Of a stretch of 64,000 nucleotides of DNA, positions 25,801 through 38,585 are shown piece by piece. Source of the DNA: Ptychodera flava (taxonomy: Eukaryota > Hemichordata > Enteropneusta > Ptychoderidae). The stretch lies in assembly GCF_041260155.1 (NCBI RefSeq), contig NC_091945.1, forward strand, positions 32,308,296 to 32,372,295. The letters are read 5' to 3'. Under the pieces are notes generated by a model. The model had not been told where the DNA came from. It saw only the letters and a list, made by a program, of their open reading frames with translations, and searched no databases. Both the position numbers and the translations under genes were made by a program. Positions within the stretch are counted from its first letter, which is position 1, and the number at the start of each line of letters is the position of its first letter.

Positions 25801-28099
25801 TGATAAAAGTTGAATAATGTTACCATACTTGAGATTGTTAATTCTGGTGTGGTGTCATACTTTGAGTGTGTGGTGCACGTAAATAGAACTGTCTACAATA
25901 TGGTCAAAGATATTTATCAGATATGAAAATTGGGACTCTTACAAAAAAGTATGTTTCATTTAAAAAACAGTAGAGTTTTAGTTCACTTCATGTATTTCAA
26001 GCAAGAGAATGTTTGACTGTCATCACGGGGAAACACTCTGTTGCATGACTGTTCAAGGGCTCTTCAAAATCTGGTTTACAATTCAAAATATAGGTCTAAC
26101 TGATGACGAACAGGTCACATTTGAAGGAATGAAAAGATCCTTTCTGTCTTCAAAAATGCCTGATGTTCATAATTAAAATATAAAATTATTAACATATGAA
26201 TGAGACAAAAATGTATCAGAAAATGATTTTTTTAGAATAACAACCATATTCATACCAATACCATATTGCTAAAGATGGAAGATTGCATACACTGTCAACA
26301 TATCTCGTAAAAAATAACTGAAAACTTTGGCTGTTACTGGCTTTTTGATAAACTGAAGTACAACACCCTATTTCTCTGAATTATCTCATGAATATTCATC
26401 GCAACTTGAAATAATGATGATGATAAATAACAACAGGGAGATAAATAATCCATCATGGCTATCATTGGAAATAATGTACCTGATATTCTGTTAGAATGAT
26501 GCTTATCTTATTATGAGAACAGTAACCTCAGTTTAAAAGCTGTGGGTGACATGCTCATTAGGGGAAGGCTGCATTAACTTGCATGGTACCTCAAACCCGA
26601 GTTCTTGCCTGACCAACTCGGGTGACAAACAGAAGACTTTTAATCCCCAAGGTGTGAATGTTCCATTGTTATGTTTATCTAATCCAGCTGGTGCTATTGT
26701 AGTGCCATTGTAGGAAAGGCAGGTCTGTGAAATTGATCCTATAGGGAAGTCTGGTATTCCTAAGTTAATGGAGCTTTCCCGTAATGTGTTATCAGAGAGC
26801 TGAAGGAAAAGGAGAAGTTTCCAGCACAGAGTATGGCAATGGACAAATTCATAGAGGTTACAGCATACATGTCCACTATGTTGGTAGTTATGCTGGGTTC
26901 TGGGAAGACAAGTGAATGGGTTGGCAAATCCAGTACCATTTCTGTTGTGCCCTTGCTGCGATACATTGCTCTACCAAGCTGGGAATGCCTTGGTAAAATG
27001 ACTGTGTAATCATAATAACGTTTACTGTGGTGCCAACCATGACAAAAACTCTGATACAAGGCTGAACACAACCTGGGTAGAGTAGTGGGACTTAATTCTA
27101 TCTGAATGTGCTTGAAAATTGTATAGCTTGTGGTGTCTATCAGACGTGAATGTACATCCAAGGGATTGTGTTGGCAAAATAAAGAATTACTGAAATCAGA
27201 AAAACATATTGAAGGTTAATATCTCTGTTGTTTGAAGGCAAAATATATGACCAGTAAGTGCTGTGTCGTGAGAAAAATATTACTACTCTATATCCAGATT
27301 GCTATTAAAGAAAGGAAAGTACAAAAAGTTTACTGGCATTGGTAGGAGGGTTTCAAGGTCCAATCACAAAACGGTACAGTCATGAAAGAGGCTGCTTGCT
27401 TGTGGTCAATGTTGAAGTATACCCTGATATAAACTTGAACATGATCAGTTTCTGAATACAGCTTTGCATGAACACATAAATTTGGAGAACTTTGCACATG
27501 CACGAGGCAGGCCGCTTGTGATGTTCAGAAATGTAGAAAATAACAAAACATTAGAACGCAGGGCATGGCACTTAACCCTGCAAAAGAGGGATAGAGTCAC
27601 TAATTATGGCATCGGTGTCACATCACTGCACTATCAAGAATTTCATACCAGCTCTATATGCAATGGTGCCTTGTTCCCACAGTGAAGCTGGACTTCTGAT
27701 ACGAAATTAATCAGCTTAGAGTTTACAGGGATCTGTAACATTTGCATCATTGTTCTATTTTGGTACAAATAATTGCTGAAGTATTTTGCATTGCAAATGA
27801 GTTATGGTTGACACAATAGAAACTGACAAGTCATCATTGCATTGTATTGTATGGTATTCTCTATAGCTACTTTTTGACAATGGGTTTGTTGGCACTACAA
27901 GAAATCTCATTTTCAGAATAATGTATATATTGTATTGGTTTTGAAAAAGATGCTGTGTGCATTAAATAAAACTTATTATTCACATTACACACAATAGACT
28001 TTGTAACCGGAAAGGGGAAACTATATTGATCATTAGGAATATATTGAATTTTACTGTTGCCATCTTACATTCTTACTGCTTGTACACAACAATATCTTA
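22868..28099. other. Non-coding stretch downstream of STRAD
   Basis: AT-rich sequence with no exon that I can support. A 133-codon open frame on the minus strand (26760-27161) has no recognisable domain and no splice context. Part of this interval may be transcribed as STRAD 3' UTR, but no polyadenylation site can be assigned with confidence. Confidence 0.45.
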
Positions 28100-28616
28100 C
28101 CGTATTTGTCCGATTATAAGACCTAGGATCAGCAACATAAAATGGGTGTAATTATGAGGGTGTTTTATAATGGAGCAACCCCAGTTTTCCGCCAACACTT
28201 CTAATTTATTCACATCAATTCAGCATACGATACCTCTAGACTTTCATACATTTTTGTCAGAATGTACAAAACCTGACTGGGATCAGTTAACATGGCGTAT
28301 ACATGCATTTGCAGCAAGTAAAAATAACCAAACTTTCTGAGATCTAGGGTAAGTGTCGAGAAAAATACTGACATGGCACTGAAATTCATGTAAGTTAAGG
28401 CTCCTCTGAATCTTTAATTGGTCAGTCAGCAACAACTTTGCATATGTAATCATTGAAATCATACTGTTGTCAATTTTTGAGTTGTGTGATTTTTTTGGCT
28501 TTTTGAAATAAACTAGGGAGGGATTTTATACATGGATGTATATCATTTTTGAAAATCTCCTAAAACGGGGTGAGGTTCTTATACTCATGCTTGGTCTTAT
28601 AATCGGATGAATACGG
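28100..28616. mobile_element. MITE with 25-base terminal inverted repeats and TA target site
   Basis: The left end CCGTATTTGTCCGATTATAA (then GACC) matches the right end in reverse complement with two differences (CCGTATTCATCCGATTATAA). TA flanks both ends (28098-28099 and 28617-28618), as in Tc1/mariner-derived MITEs. The interior is 517 bases without coding capacity. It lies a few hundred bases past the STRAD stop codon, possibly inside its 3' UTR. Confidence 0.85.
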
Positions 28617-28820
28617 TACTATTGTTAGCTGTGTACCTCTAATCCCTGAAATGCCTATGCATGCATGAGAATTCCATGTGTGGTAGTTTTAAACGTCACA
28701 CACTTCCATCAAGGATGAATGGAGTTTTCTTCAGTAACATACCAGTAGTTTTGTACATGTGAGTTTTACAATGCTGTGGCCACTGCGTCTAAATTGCTGG
28801 TAAGGCCTTGCTGTAATATT

Positions 28821-31800
28821 TTAGAATTCCCAAGGATCTTTCAGACTCAGCTTTGCCATTTCATCAGCATCCTCCAACGACTTGTCTAAAGTCAAAAAAC
28901 AAAAACACACACAAATGTTTTTGAATCAGAAAACATAATGTACAAAAGTACTGCAATGGTAGCTGATTAAGTATAGAATTCTGTAAAGAATGAATAATAC
29001 TATGATACTACATTCAACAGATTATTGATAGCTTATCTGTGAACAAAAGGCTCTGTGACCTTGCGTGAGTCTTGGGATTTTTGTTGGCATGTGTCTACAG
29101 CAATGGTAAGCTCTGCAATAACTGAACCATGTAACTGCCTATGTGTATTCAAAAGCAAACTTTATCCCAACATCATTAAAACTTTGAAACTTTCTATATC
29201 AAAATATTTTACCTAGGATTTAACTACTTAATTCAATGTACTCACTAGATCATTTGTATGTGTTGTGAATTGGTCAAAACTATATACCTATCCCCAGTGC
29301 TGGTTTATTGCTTATATACTTACACATTAATCAGTGTATAGATTTGTTTATTTGTATAGCTACTCTGACTATTTTTCACTGTTTACTTAGTTCAGGATAT
29401 AAACCATTCAAAATGCTTAATCCCTATCAGTTTCACTCATTTCACCAACCCATGTCAATTATATCCCCACTTATCTCTCTTTGATGAAATTAATCAATAG
29501 TCTACACGAAGTTTCATAGCACTATGGTTAAGTTTTGAGATGATCTATCTCTTCTCGTAAAGTTGGAATGACAAATCTGGAAAGGAAAGGCTTTCTCCAA
29601 TTTGTCTCTACAGAGAACTTAAATAGGGAATGAAGTGTCTCACCTTTGACCCTTGGTAAATTGGATGCATCAGTGAGTGGAGCGACTGGATGCAATAACT
29701 GTACAAGGTTTTCATTTGGACGTTTTTTGATCTGTTTGAAAAATGGATGACTCAGCAAAGTGGCAGCACATGGTCTGTTGATAAAAAAAACATTGATTGG
29801 AATGAGTCATCAGACACACTGCCTGTGAATGGTTTGATACATAAATATGAGTACATTAACCCTTATTCTGCAAAAGTTCATATATCACCATCAGGTCAAG
29901 GTGGTTAAAATTGGTGAGGCATTAAAGGTCCAAAATGTTGCATTTTAATAAAAATTTGAATATTTGAAAGTCCCTGAATAACCAGATACTGTAAACATGA
30001 TTTTTACAAACCAAACTGGCTATAACATACCATGCAAAGTATGTGAAACTATGTACAGATTTGACTCAATACCGCTTTTTACTTCCTCGGCAGATGGGGA
30101 AGAGATGTCTGGCATGATTAGAAATAAGCATGACAAGGGACAATTGCTCAAAACTGACATTACAAAGACAGCGCCCTCATATTTGTTAAGCATGACCCTG
30201 TCATGTTCTATGACAAATTGTGTTACTGCCTTCTCTTCGATTGCTGCTCTCTCTGTCATCTGATAACATTCAATTTATACAGGAATGCAAGATGGTATGG
30301 CTCTGGCACTCTCAAATAGCTGTTTGGCTATATTGTAAATATTGAATATCAATATATCAAAACAAACAGCCACAATAAAATTGAAAGAACAACATCTTTG
30401 AAAGGTATGGAAATCACAGTACAATGTATAATGGAAACAAATTTGAATTGTACAACTTGAACAGTACTCTACCCAGTATAATGGAAACAAATTTGAATTA
30501 TACAACTTGAAGAGTACTGTACCCACCTCTGATTTGGATCACTTTTCAAACACACTTCAACAAAGTCATGGAAAGTCTGGGAGAATGTTCTGTTGAATGG
30601 GCTGTTAGGATCATTGTTCTTATACACACTGGACGCTGCAACACTGCTGCCGAGACCACTGTCTGTGGCGTCAGATTCAGTTTTGAAAACTGGTTCTTCA
30701 ACCAAGCATGCTGTGGTACTGTCTAACAGTCTGGGAGTTGTGCCATTGAATTTCTCCAACAACATCTGTTGTGGAATTAAAGTACAAATTGAACCTGATC
30801 AAGATAACTCAGCTCTGAAAGTGAATATGCTTTCAAAACTTCCATGGAATCAAATTTTGCAATTTTTTGCAATTTTGTATGCATTTGTAACTTTTTAAGG
30901 AGTGAAAGTTCAAAATGATGTATAAATCATGGAAAGCACTGCATGGAAATATTTTGTTTGATCAGACAAGTATACACTGTACTTTGGTACAACCCTAGCA
31001 TGACCAACTGTTCAACAACTCATGAAAGTCATATGCATCAAAAGGGACATGGTGGTGCAGTTGTCTTTGTACCACACTGTGTCAGATGTTTCATCAACAC
31101 CTATCCAATAATGGTTTCTTCCTACTATGAAATGAATGTCTGCTGGCAATTATTGATGATAAGAATGACATGTTACAAGTATGTAACATTCAATCCTCAC
31201 ATTCTGGACTATCATATTCACAAAGAATTACATATTTGGTGAAGTGACCGCAGCCTGATGACTGCAACTTGGCCTCTGAGTACACATATATTGACTGGCA
31301 TGCTATGCACTCACACTCTTGTGACAACATTTCTACTTCTCGGTTCACAGAAAAAGCTTTATAAAATAACTTTTCAAAAACCAAAGCTGTAAAAATTAAT
31401 TTCTCTTCTCACCATGAGGTTTGCACAATTCAAGTCAGCCAATCAGGATGCACCATACTGAGCACACTCACCTTTGTTGGAGTCATATCTGAGAAAGGTA
31501 CACAGCCATTGGCCAATTCACACGCTGTAATACCAACACTGTAGATATCTGAACTACTATCATAGCCTAGGACATTCTGAATATGAAGAGAAAGTCATAA
31601 CAATTAGTGTGGAATAATTCCATTCTGTTCAACATCTTTGCAATATTCAACAAGATGCAGGGAGTTAAAGATTTGTTTTTTAGTTCTGTTGCAATTCTGC
31701 TTTGAGTTGTGTTGGATGAGAAAAAGTGAATTTTGCAGAGAATGTAATACTATTTCTTTTTTTACAGTGGCTGACAAAGATAACTTATTCATTAGTGAGC

Positions 31801-34800
31801 ATGAGAAAAATCACAAGACAAAAAAGTGCTGGCTCCCTGTGGATAACTTACAAGGCCCTTCCCCTATTTTGAAGATTCATCTACCTAATTGTCGAGAGAT
31901 TTTCTAATATAACTGTACTACTACACAATTGAACAAATTATGAAACCACGCTCTACTCTGCTTTTTTTTGTTTAATGTTGGTCAGTCAATTGCTTTAGGA
32001 AGTTTTACTGAACTGACTTTCATTACCAGCTGTTTGGTTGGAAGGTTGTACATTGCAAGTCTGTCAAACGAACTTTCCAAACAAATGTTCGAACCTAGTG
32101 CCATTTGTGTGACTTTACTTACTTGTTCAAGAACTTCAGGTGCTAGCCATGGAAGGGCCTTGATAGCATTCCTAGGAAAATCATGTACAGCCTTCAATTT
32201 CTTGCCATCTTCCACCATTGATATGGCACTTCGAAGTCCTGATAAGTAACTTCTGCCGTCTCCTGATAGGAGAATGTGACCGGCTCTAACACTCCTGAAA
32301 ATGAAAACCATTGAATAACACTTCATAGCAAAACATGCATGGCCATGGTTGATTTATACAAATGTAGTCACACAGACAGAGCAAAGACTGCCCATGGAAG
32401 CTCCAAAGACGTTGTTTACCTGTGTACGTATCCCATCCTGTGAATGTAATCCAATGCCGTAACTACATCTCGAAGTATAAAAGCAATTGCTAATTCACTG
32501 AGTCCATAACCAAAGTGGTCTTCTAAAGATATAATGTCCTTTGCAGAACCTGGAATATCAAACATAATTGATAATTAGTACCAAGTAATATGTTTTGATA
32601 TGGCTAATACACTAACACACTTTAACATGTAATGGGCAAAATTATGCTTTATATATTTGTTACGGCAACCGCTTCACAAATTGTTATACCTTTTACTAAT
32701 CACCATTAATTTCTTGCAAGCTGAGCTGGAAAAGTGTTCTTTCGTTTACCTCTGATACTACAGATTTTAAAAACAAACTGATTTTGATGTTCATAAATTT
32801 TCACATCCTTGTACTCAAATTGGTGTCAGAAAATTGTACCTGTTCAATTCTAATAATATTGAATCTGATGATTCTACTTAATAGGATAGATATTTGCACA
32901 TTATGTGCTGCACTGATTTTTCATAAACTTTCAGCACTGGTATTATATTCCAAAAAAGAGATAGACATGTACAAAGTGAAGTCAAGATCTCTGCCACTGA
33001 CTAGTCTTAACATCAGAGTCTGATGACATATCATTCTCTACGGAATGTTTGATACTTTTTCATGTAATTAAGAATTAAGGTAGAATGTGTCTTGTGAAAC
33101 ATATTCACTCAAACTTTTTCAATACTTTTCTGGCCTACCACTTGTGTTGGATCATTTTAAAGCTCTTGAAGTAAATGAAGTTTTCGTTTTAATTTTGTGT
33201 AAATCGTAAAAATTATTTTTTCCCATACTTTTAACACAGGGATGCCAGCCATTTTGAATTTCAAATGGGGGCAAGTGTTAGTTAAATTGTTTCTCTTGAA
33301 CCAAAATTTCCTGGTGATCCCTGACTTTTTATTTTATTTTGAAAGAGAATGGTTTAAAGTTTCATTGAGGATAGTTTGAACAAAAGTTTAAGTCTTTCAA
33401 TTTCAAGGCACATACAAGTACTACCGTAACACCAACTTACCATATGCCATGAGTGGCATGACTACCCACAATTCATTGTAGTGTACAAATGCACTGTGGA
33501 ACGCAGGCACATACTACCTTAACACAAACTTACCATATGCCATGAGTGGCATGACTACCCACAATTCATTGTAGTGTACAAATGCACAGTGGAACGCAGA
33601 AATATTGTCATGTTTCAGTACTCTTAGAAGTTGAAACTCGTGCTGTTGAGACAGAGAAGCAACAACAACACTACATCAGTTTCATTCACACTTAAAACAA
33701 AAGTGCAATGTTACTTCTCAAAACCTCCTTCCATACAGAGAATAAAGAAAAGCAATTTGACAGAAAAGATCAAAAGAGATAATTGGACTAATTTATTAAG
33801 AGTACATCCAGAATTACTATTGTCTATGTCATGTTATTGTAAAAGAGGAAATTTGTTGGTCTATCCTGCACAACACAAAAGTTTTTTTGATCAAATCCTA
33901 AAACTTTGAACGGCCAGTCTATTTATTAACAAATCTTAGTGAAATTGTAGTGTTGCTAACAAATATAAAGATTACAAGGCCACAATCATAAACTATTTGT
34001 CCATGTATTCAGTTTTGTTCTGTGTATTCTGTACAGCTTCTTATAAACATCCTAGAGCATAGTAACATACTTAGTATCTGGCTTGTCATCAGACTCTATA
34101 CACGGACAATAGGCATTGTTATCGATGAAATGTGAATTTAACTTTGGAGCCAAATTAACTTGTCAATCACAACAATGCTGGGTATAGCTATAGACAACAG
34201 CTGTGTTTGAAAGCTGAACACTGAGTACATCAGCATATTCTAGAGAATGGTACAAGAATTTGTACTTGATACACAGTGTCCCTCTAACATACAACATGCA
34301 TTGGAATTTGTAACCAGAAAACTCTGTTGTATGGCTACTATCCTGTACGCAACACTTTTTGTAGGCATAGCCAGTATTACAGGCATGTATGAAGGTTAAA
34401 AAAATGTGAGACTAGATTTATCTTGATTATGGAAAAGTTCAAATGTGAGATATACCTGCAGTATTGCCAGTTCATCAGTGAGACAATCTAGATTGCATGT
34501 TCTAATAGCAAGATGAGCATTGGAAGGGAGGTGTTTTGCCAAATAAATAGTTGCTGCTACATCTTCACTACCTTTGCCTGAAACAAAGACAACAATAAAA
34601 GAACTGAGGAGTGTGCTAGGAGTCACACAGATGACTTACTAAATCATAAGAAATCACTAGGCAGGTTGGCTGTACTTGTTTAAGCTGTAAAACAGCAGAT
34701 ATAAGTTGATGGCAATGGTTTGGTAAAATATTATAGTATGGGCCACACAATATTTGTCACAATTATATGTTTCTGCAATTAAATTTTAGTGACATGTGGT

Positions 34801-37252
34801 ACAGTATACTCTCTAACATCCCAGATTTCTGATATCTTTGAGTCAATTTCTCTGTTACAAGTAACAGCCAAAATAAATGTCCAAGCATCAAACGTCAACA
34901 TACCAAATAATCTTAGTAAGCACACCGGTGACACATTACTTAGGCTGCGTTCACAAATAACGATGGGGGGGGGGGGGGGGGGGGGGGACCTGGAGGAATC
35001 TCGATTGAAATCTTAATTTTTTTCAGATCCCCCCTAAGTACCCTGAAAAATTTTCAATTGCTCCCCCTCTGGCTCTATGTGGTCAAAATTTTTCAAGCCC
35101 ACACCCCCCCCCCCCAACTATCACAGCCCACATGTTTGTAAAAGGATGTGAGCGCAGAAAAAATACACATGTATTGCGCCGTTCTGCTCACAGGTGTTCA
35201 ACACTACCTGTATTAGCACTTTGTATAGTCATATTCCCAAGGCAAGTTCTTTAAATGTATCAGTGAATTTTTTAGATTTATTGGTCTAAAAGCCAACTTG
35301 AGTTAATCCAATTCCAGCCAGGTCAATTGCTCCTGCTGAAGAGCACACAAAATGACAATCATGAGAGAGTAGGCAAATTGTGAATTCTGGCTAATTGCCA
35401 TATTGCACAGTGACCTACCAAAATCTAAAAGACATATATGAATTAGATGCTTAGTAACTCAAAATTGACATTACTGGAAGGTTAAAATATTCCATCAAAT
35501 AACGTTTTAATCTCTGAAATTTTGGGTGTAATAATTCAAATTTGGTTAAAAAATAAATAATTCCATTTGGTGACATATTTTTTCTTTTAGTCTTTACTGT
35601 TCAAAGTTTTACTTCTGTATCATTTTATAACAAGAATGTGAAAATTTAGAAAATCAAGCATGGTGACCCCATCTTTTTTCTTTAATATTTGATTATTCTC
35701 ATATGCAAGAATTCAAAAATTTCTATGTGTTCTTGCATGTGTTGCTCTCTGGCCTGATCTTGTGTACAAGTATGTTTCACTGTCATGAGCGTCATTTGAC
35801 CCAAACTCTTCTTCAACTACCATGTACATCAGAGTCAGAGCTATCTCTGTCACTGTTCAGGTATGCAGTGACAGTGACACTGCAGTAGCAGAGCATTAAC
35901 GATAGTGACACTACCCATAGGCAGTAGCTGTATTAACTTTGATAATTTTGGCAATATTTTTGTTTAGTTTTACAACTGTGTTCTTGTTCTACTCCCTACA
36001 GCATGTTGAATTGTCTAGTATTCAGCTTGCTATCACAGCCTGTGTATGTGTACCATGCATTTGTATCACTGAGAACTGACTGTCAGTCTGGACTCTAATT
36101 AAATTATCACCTAATACATATTATATTTATATATACAGGCTTTGTTGACAAACTAAATATTGTGTGTTTGAGCATGCTGTAGGGAGATAGCAAGAAACTG
36201 TAGTTACAATCTCAAGTTTGTTTTTTACGACAAATCACACGTTTAGATTTTTTCGAGATAAAAGTCATGAAATGTGACAAAATGGTTCTAGATTTTGTTA
36301 AATTATTACTAACATTACAACATTTTGATGACATAAAATGGTATTCATTTTTCATTGAATTACCTACAAAAACTTGGAATTGGAAAATGTAAAACACAAA
36401 AGGGAACCAAAAATGTTCAAGTCCCCCCTTACAGGTAGAGCAAAATTTTCAAGTCCCCCCTCTACTACCCCCAAAATTTTCGAATCCCCCCTGAATTCCT
36501 CCAGCCCCCCCTAACCGTTTTTGTGAATGCAGCCTCAGCATATCTGAACTACATTGGCCTGTGATTACTACCTGTATGCATTGGACCCTTACCTATGACA
36601 GCTAACAGCTGGTAGTGATGTGGTACAGGTAAATACTCAATCATGGTTACCATAGATACACATTCAAAGGAAATATCACTAGCCTGTGGAATGAACATAC
36701 ACACATGTATTATGCAATGCATATGATCTGTACAAACAACATGCTCTAATTTCTTTAAAATGTGCAGTTTAAATTCTTCTGAGATTTATAGTTCTAGTGT
36801 GACTGACATATCAAGAAGATTAAGCAACAGTTATTTCTCTTTCTTACCTTGGAAAAGTATAGTTATGAAAATTGCAAAAACATAATGTGGCAATTATAAT
36901 CATTAAATAAAAGTGAGTCTGTAGGTTAAAATTACTGAAAATGCATACAATACCACCAGTCTAAATGAATACGCCAATTAAATGTTTTTGTCAATTGATT
37001 GGCATGTTTAAAAAAAGTTTTTCAATAGAAAACAACATACAAGATGACTTAAAATTTTGCTTGTAATTTCACCTTGTTTATCAATGCACACATCAAATCA
37101 TAGCAAGCTAGCCGATGGATCAGTGCAAGACTGGCTACAAAAACCTACACTCACGAATACAGAGACTTACCAATGCAGTAGAGGAACTTTGGTGGACAGG
37201 ATCATCACATGCTCCAATCCCTACTTTTGATTTTGCTATACAAGAACACGGC
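28821..37252 (-). CDS. STRAD: STE20-related adaptor pseudokinase (STRAD)
   Basis: Coding exons in order on the minus strand are 37206-37171 (start ATG), 36683-36593, 34577-34456, 33642-33534, 32549-32420, 32294-32123, 31576-31472, 30765-30527, 29774-29644 and 28885-28821 (stop TAA). They sum to exactly 1,200 bases, 399 residues, with all phases agreeing. Human STRADs are of similar size. STRAD is the allosteric partner of LKB1/STK11 with MO25/CAB39. Pseudokinase traits are visible. The beta-3 lysine is replaced (LAIRTCNL), HRD is HRS ([13 protein letters not shown]), and DFG is GLR ([11 protein letters not shown]). Conserved STRAD blocks include [38 protein letters not shown] and FFKQIKKRP. 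The last residues are DPWEF, the C-terminal WEF motif that docks on MO25. A first-exon alternative for the N-terminus is described under findings. Confidence 0.96.
30427..30526. repeat. 50-base tandem duplication beside a STRAD splice donor
   Basis: Two copies of a 50-base unit beginning TATAATGGAAACAAATTTGA lie at 30427-30476 and 30477-30526 with four differences. They lie in the STRAD intron and abut the donor of the exon ending at 30527. Confidence 0.9.
33076..33370 (+). repeat. Dispersed repeat, copy 1 (STRAD intron)
   Basis: About 300 bases match 50597-50895 in reverse complement. Shared blocks include CTACCACTTGTG, TTAACACAGGGATG, AGCCATTTTGAATTTCAAAT, TTGTTTCTCT and GAACCAAAATTT. This is an interspersed repeat family without terminal inverted repeats or coding capacity that I can see. 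Confidence 0.75.
33407..33599 (-). repeat. Partial tandem duplication of a STRAD exon end and its donor
   Basis: The last 66 bases or so of the exon 33642-33534, its GTAAGT donor and about 30 intron bases are duplicated immediately downstream (copy at about 33506-33407). The two copies differ at only a few positions. In the copy TTCCACTG has become TTCCACAG, which creates an AG preceded by pyrimidines. The copy also keeps a GTAAGT donor, so it could act as a cryptic exon. Confidence 0.85.
34942..36535. mobile_element. Non-autonomous DNA transposon in a STRAD intron
   Basis: The left end AGGCTGCGTTCACAAATAAC and the right end, in reverse complement AGGCTGCATTCACAAAAACG, are followed on both sides by a G run and CTGGAGGAAT. 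Inside each end there are repeated tracts of the type CAAAATTTTTCAAG with CCCCCC. A 23-base G run lies at 34965-34987. The interior has no transposase and the target duplication is not clear. The element lies wholly between STRAD exons 34577 and 36593. Confidence 0.8.
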
Positions 37253-37397
37253 TGCAAACACATGAAAAAAACAAAATGTTAATTATACATCTACACCTAT
37301 GCTTCTTCACTGTTTATTTGTTAATACCAAACTCTCCTCAAGATCACATAATTTTATGTTGGTTAGTTTGTGCTTTACATAATTAAGATAGTTAATT

Positions 37398-37398
<1 letters not shown>

Positions 37399-37436
<38 letters not shown>
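37399..37436. repeat. (ATCT)n microsatellite
   Basis: About nine TATC units in a STRAD intron. Confidence 0.95.
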
Positions 37437-37690
37437 ACAAATTCATATAGTGGCTAATGTCCAAAGTTGAACAATGCTCAGCAGCGCCTTGAGTGATGAG
37501 GAGAATGAAAAGGAAGGATAAAATGGGAATTTCAAGACATTCAAAAGTAATACCATTACAATAATATGACCACCATCAATGCATTAATGACAGTCTGTAA
37601 TGATTAGACATACAATTATATAACTCATAAACATTGGGATTTGACCCAAACTTTGCATGGTAACACAAACTTCCATGATGTTTGACTTAC

Positions 37691-37764
37691 AAAGAATGAC
37701 ATGGACCTCTCCTGTGTTCCATGCAGTGGTCCAAGGTCTTTTTCCAATGTTGCTCTGAAGAAAC
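37691..37764 (-). other. STRAD: STRAD upstream exon (5' UTR or alternative N-terminal exon)
   Basis: The acceptor ATTTACAG precedes it and the donor GTAAGTC follows it. All three forward frames are open. The exon ends ATG TCA TTC TTT. Spliced directly to the exon at 36683, this reads in frame [15 protein letters not shown] into the kinase-like domain. Spliced to the 82-base exon at 37252-37171, the MSFF frame shifts and stops (TAG) just inside the 36683 exon. The internal ATG at 37206 is then the usable start. Confidence 0.6.
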
Positions 37765-38555
37765 CTGTAAATGAAATGAGTTCATGTCAAATATACAGTG
37801 CCTGTGAGATGCATTGGCCACTTATACTAGTATCGTCATCATGTGACCTTTTGACTAGTTTAGCCTCAGTTGACCTCCTACAACATAAACATTTACTTAG
37901 AAATAATTTTTAACATTCAGAACCAGCTAAAATGCTTTGACAATGATTCTCTTTTTAAGTACTTTTTGTCATGTACTGACAGTTGCATTGTTCATGTTGT
38001 TGCAAAATACATGAATGAATTGTTACAGATTTTCAGACAGAAAGTTTAATCACTTCTGAGCTAATTTGAATGAAGTGAATCTGAAAACTTTTCAGTGTTA
38101 TACACTTTTCAGTGTTATACATTTTCTTCCCCTTCTCTCTTTCTTTCTGAGCCAATGTCATTATTGTGAACACGGCTAATAAATAAATAAATAATAAACA
38201 TGATTGCCGCTTGGTAAATGGTAACTTATTTCGAACTAAAGAAATATCTGATTGTACTAATAAAATTTTCATCTGACCACCATAAATACCAGTGTACTGA
38301 CGTATTGGTGTCCATACTTGAACAGAAATGACCTGTAGAGAAGAATAACTGTGGCAAATATCTACACAAATGGATCAATGATAACAAAAAGTTGAGTCGT
38401 AAAATATAATGAGACAAAATTGTTGTTGAATCTTCGGAGAATCCATTGACAGTGTAGCGAAAAAAATCTTCCGCTCCATTGTCTATGGATTATCCCATAT
38501 CTGAAATTGACACTGGTCGTCAAACGTTGAGGTCAAAATGACTAGGGTCAAAGTT

Positions 38556-38585
38556 TTATTTATTTATTTATTTATTTATTTATTA
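38556..38585. repeat. (TTTA)n microsatellite
   Basis: Seven TTTA units immediately 5' of the apparent start of the retrotransposon leader. They may mark its insertion site. Confidence 0.9.

Noticed and set aside
26760..27161. 133-codon minus-strand open frame downstream of STRAD
   Set aside because: Composition is not domain-like and I cannot match it to a family. No splice or promoter context was found.
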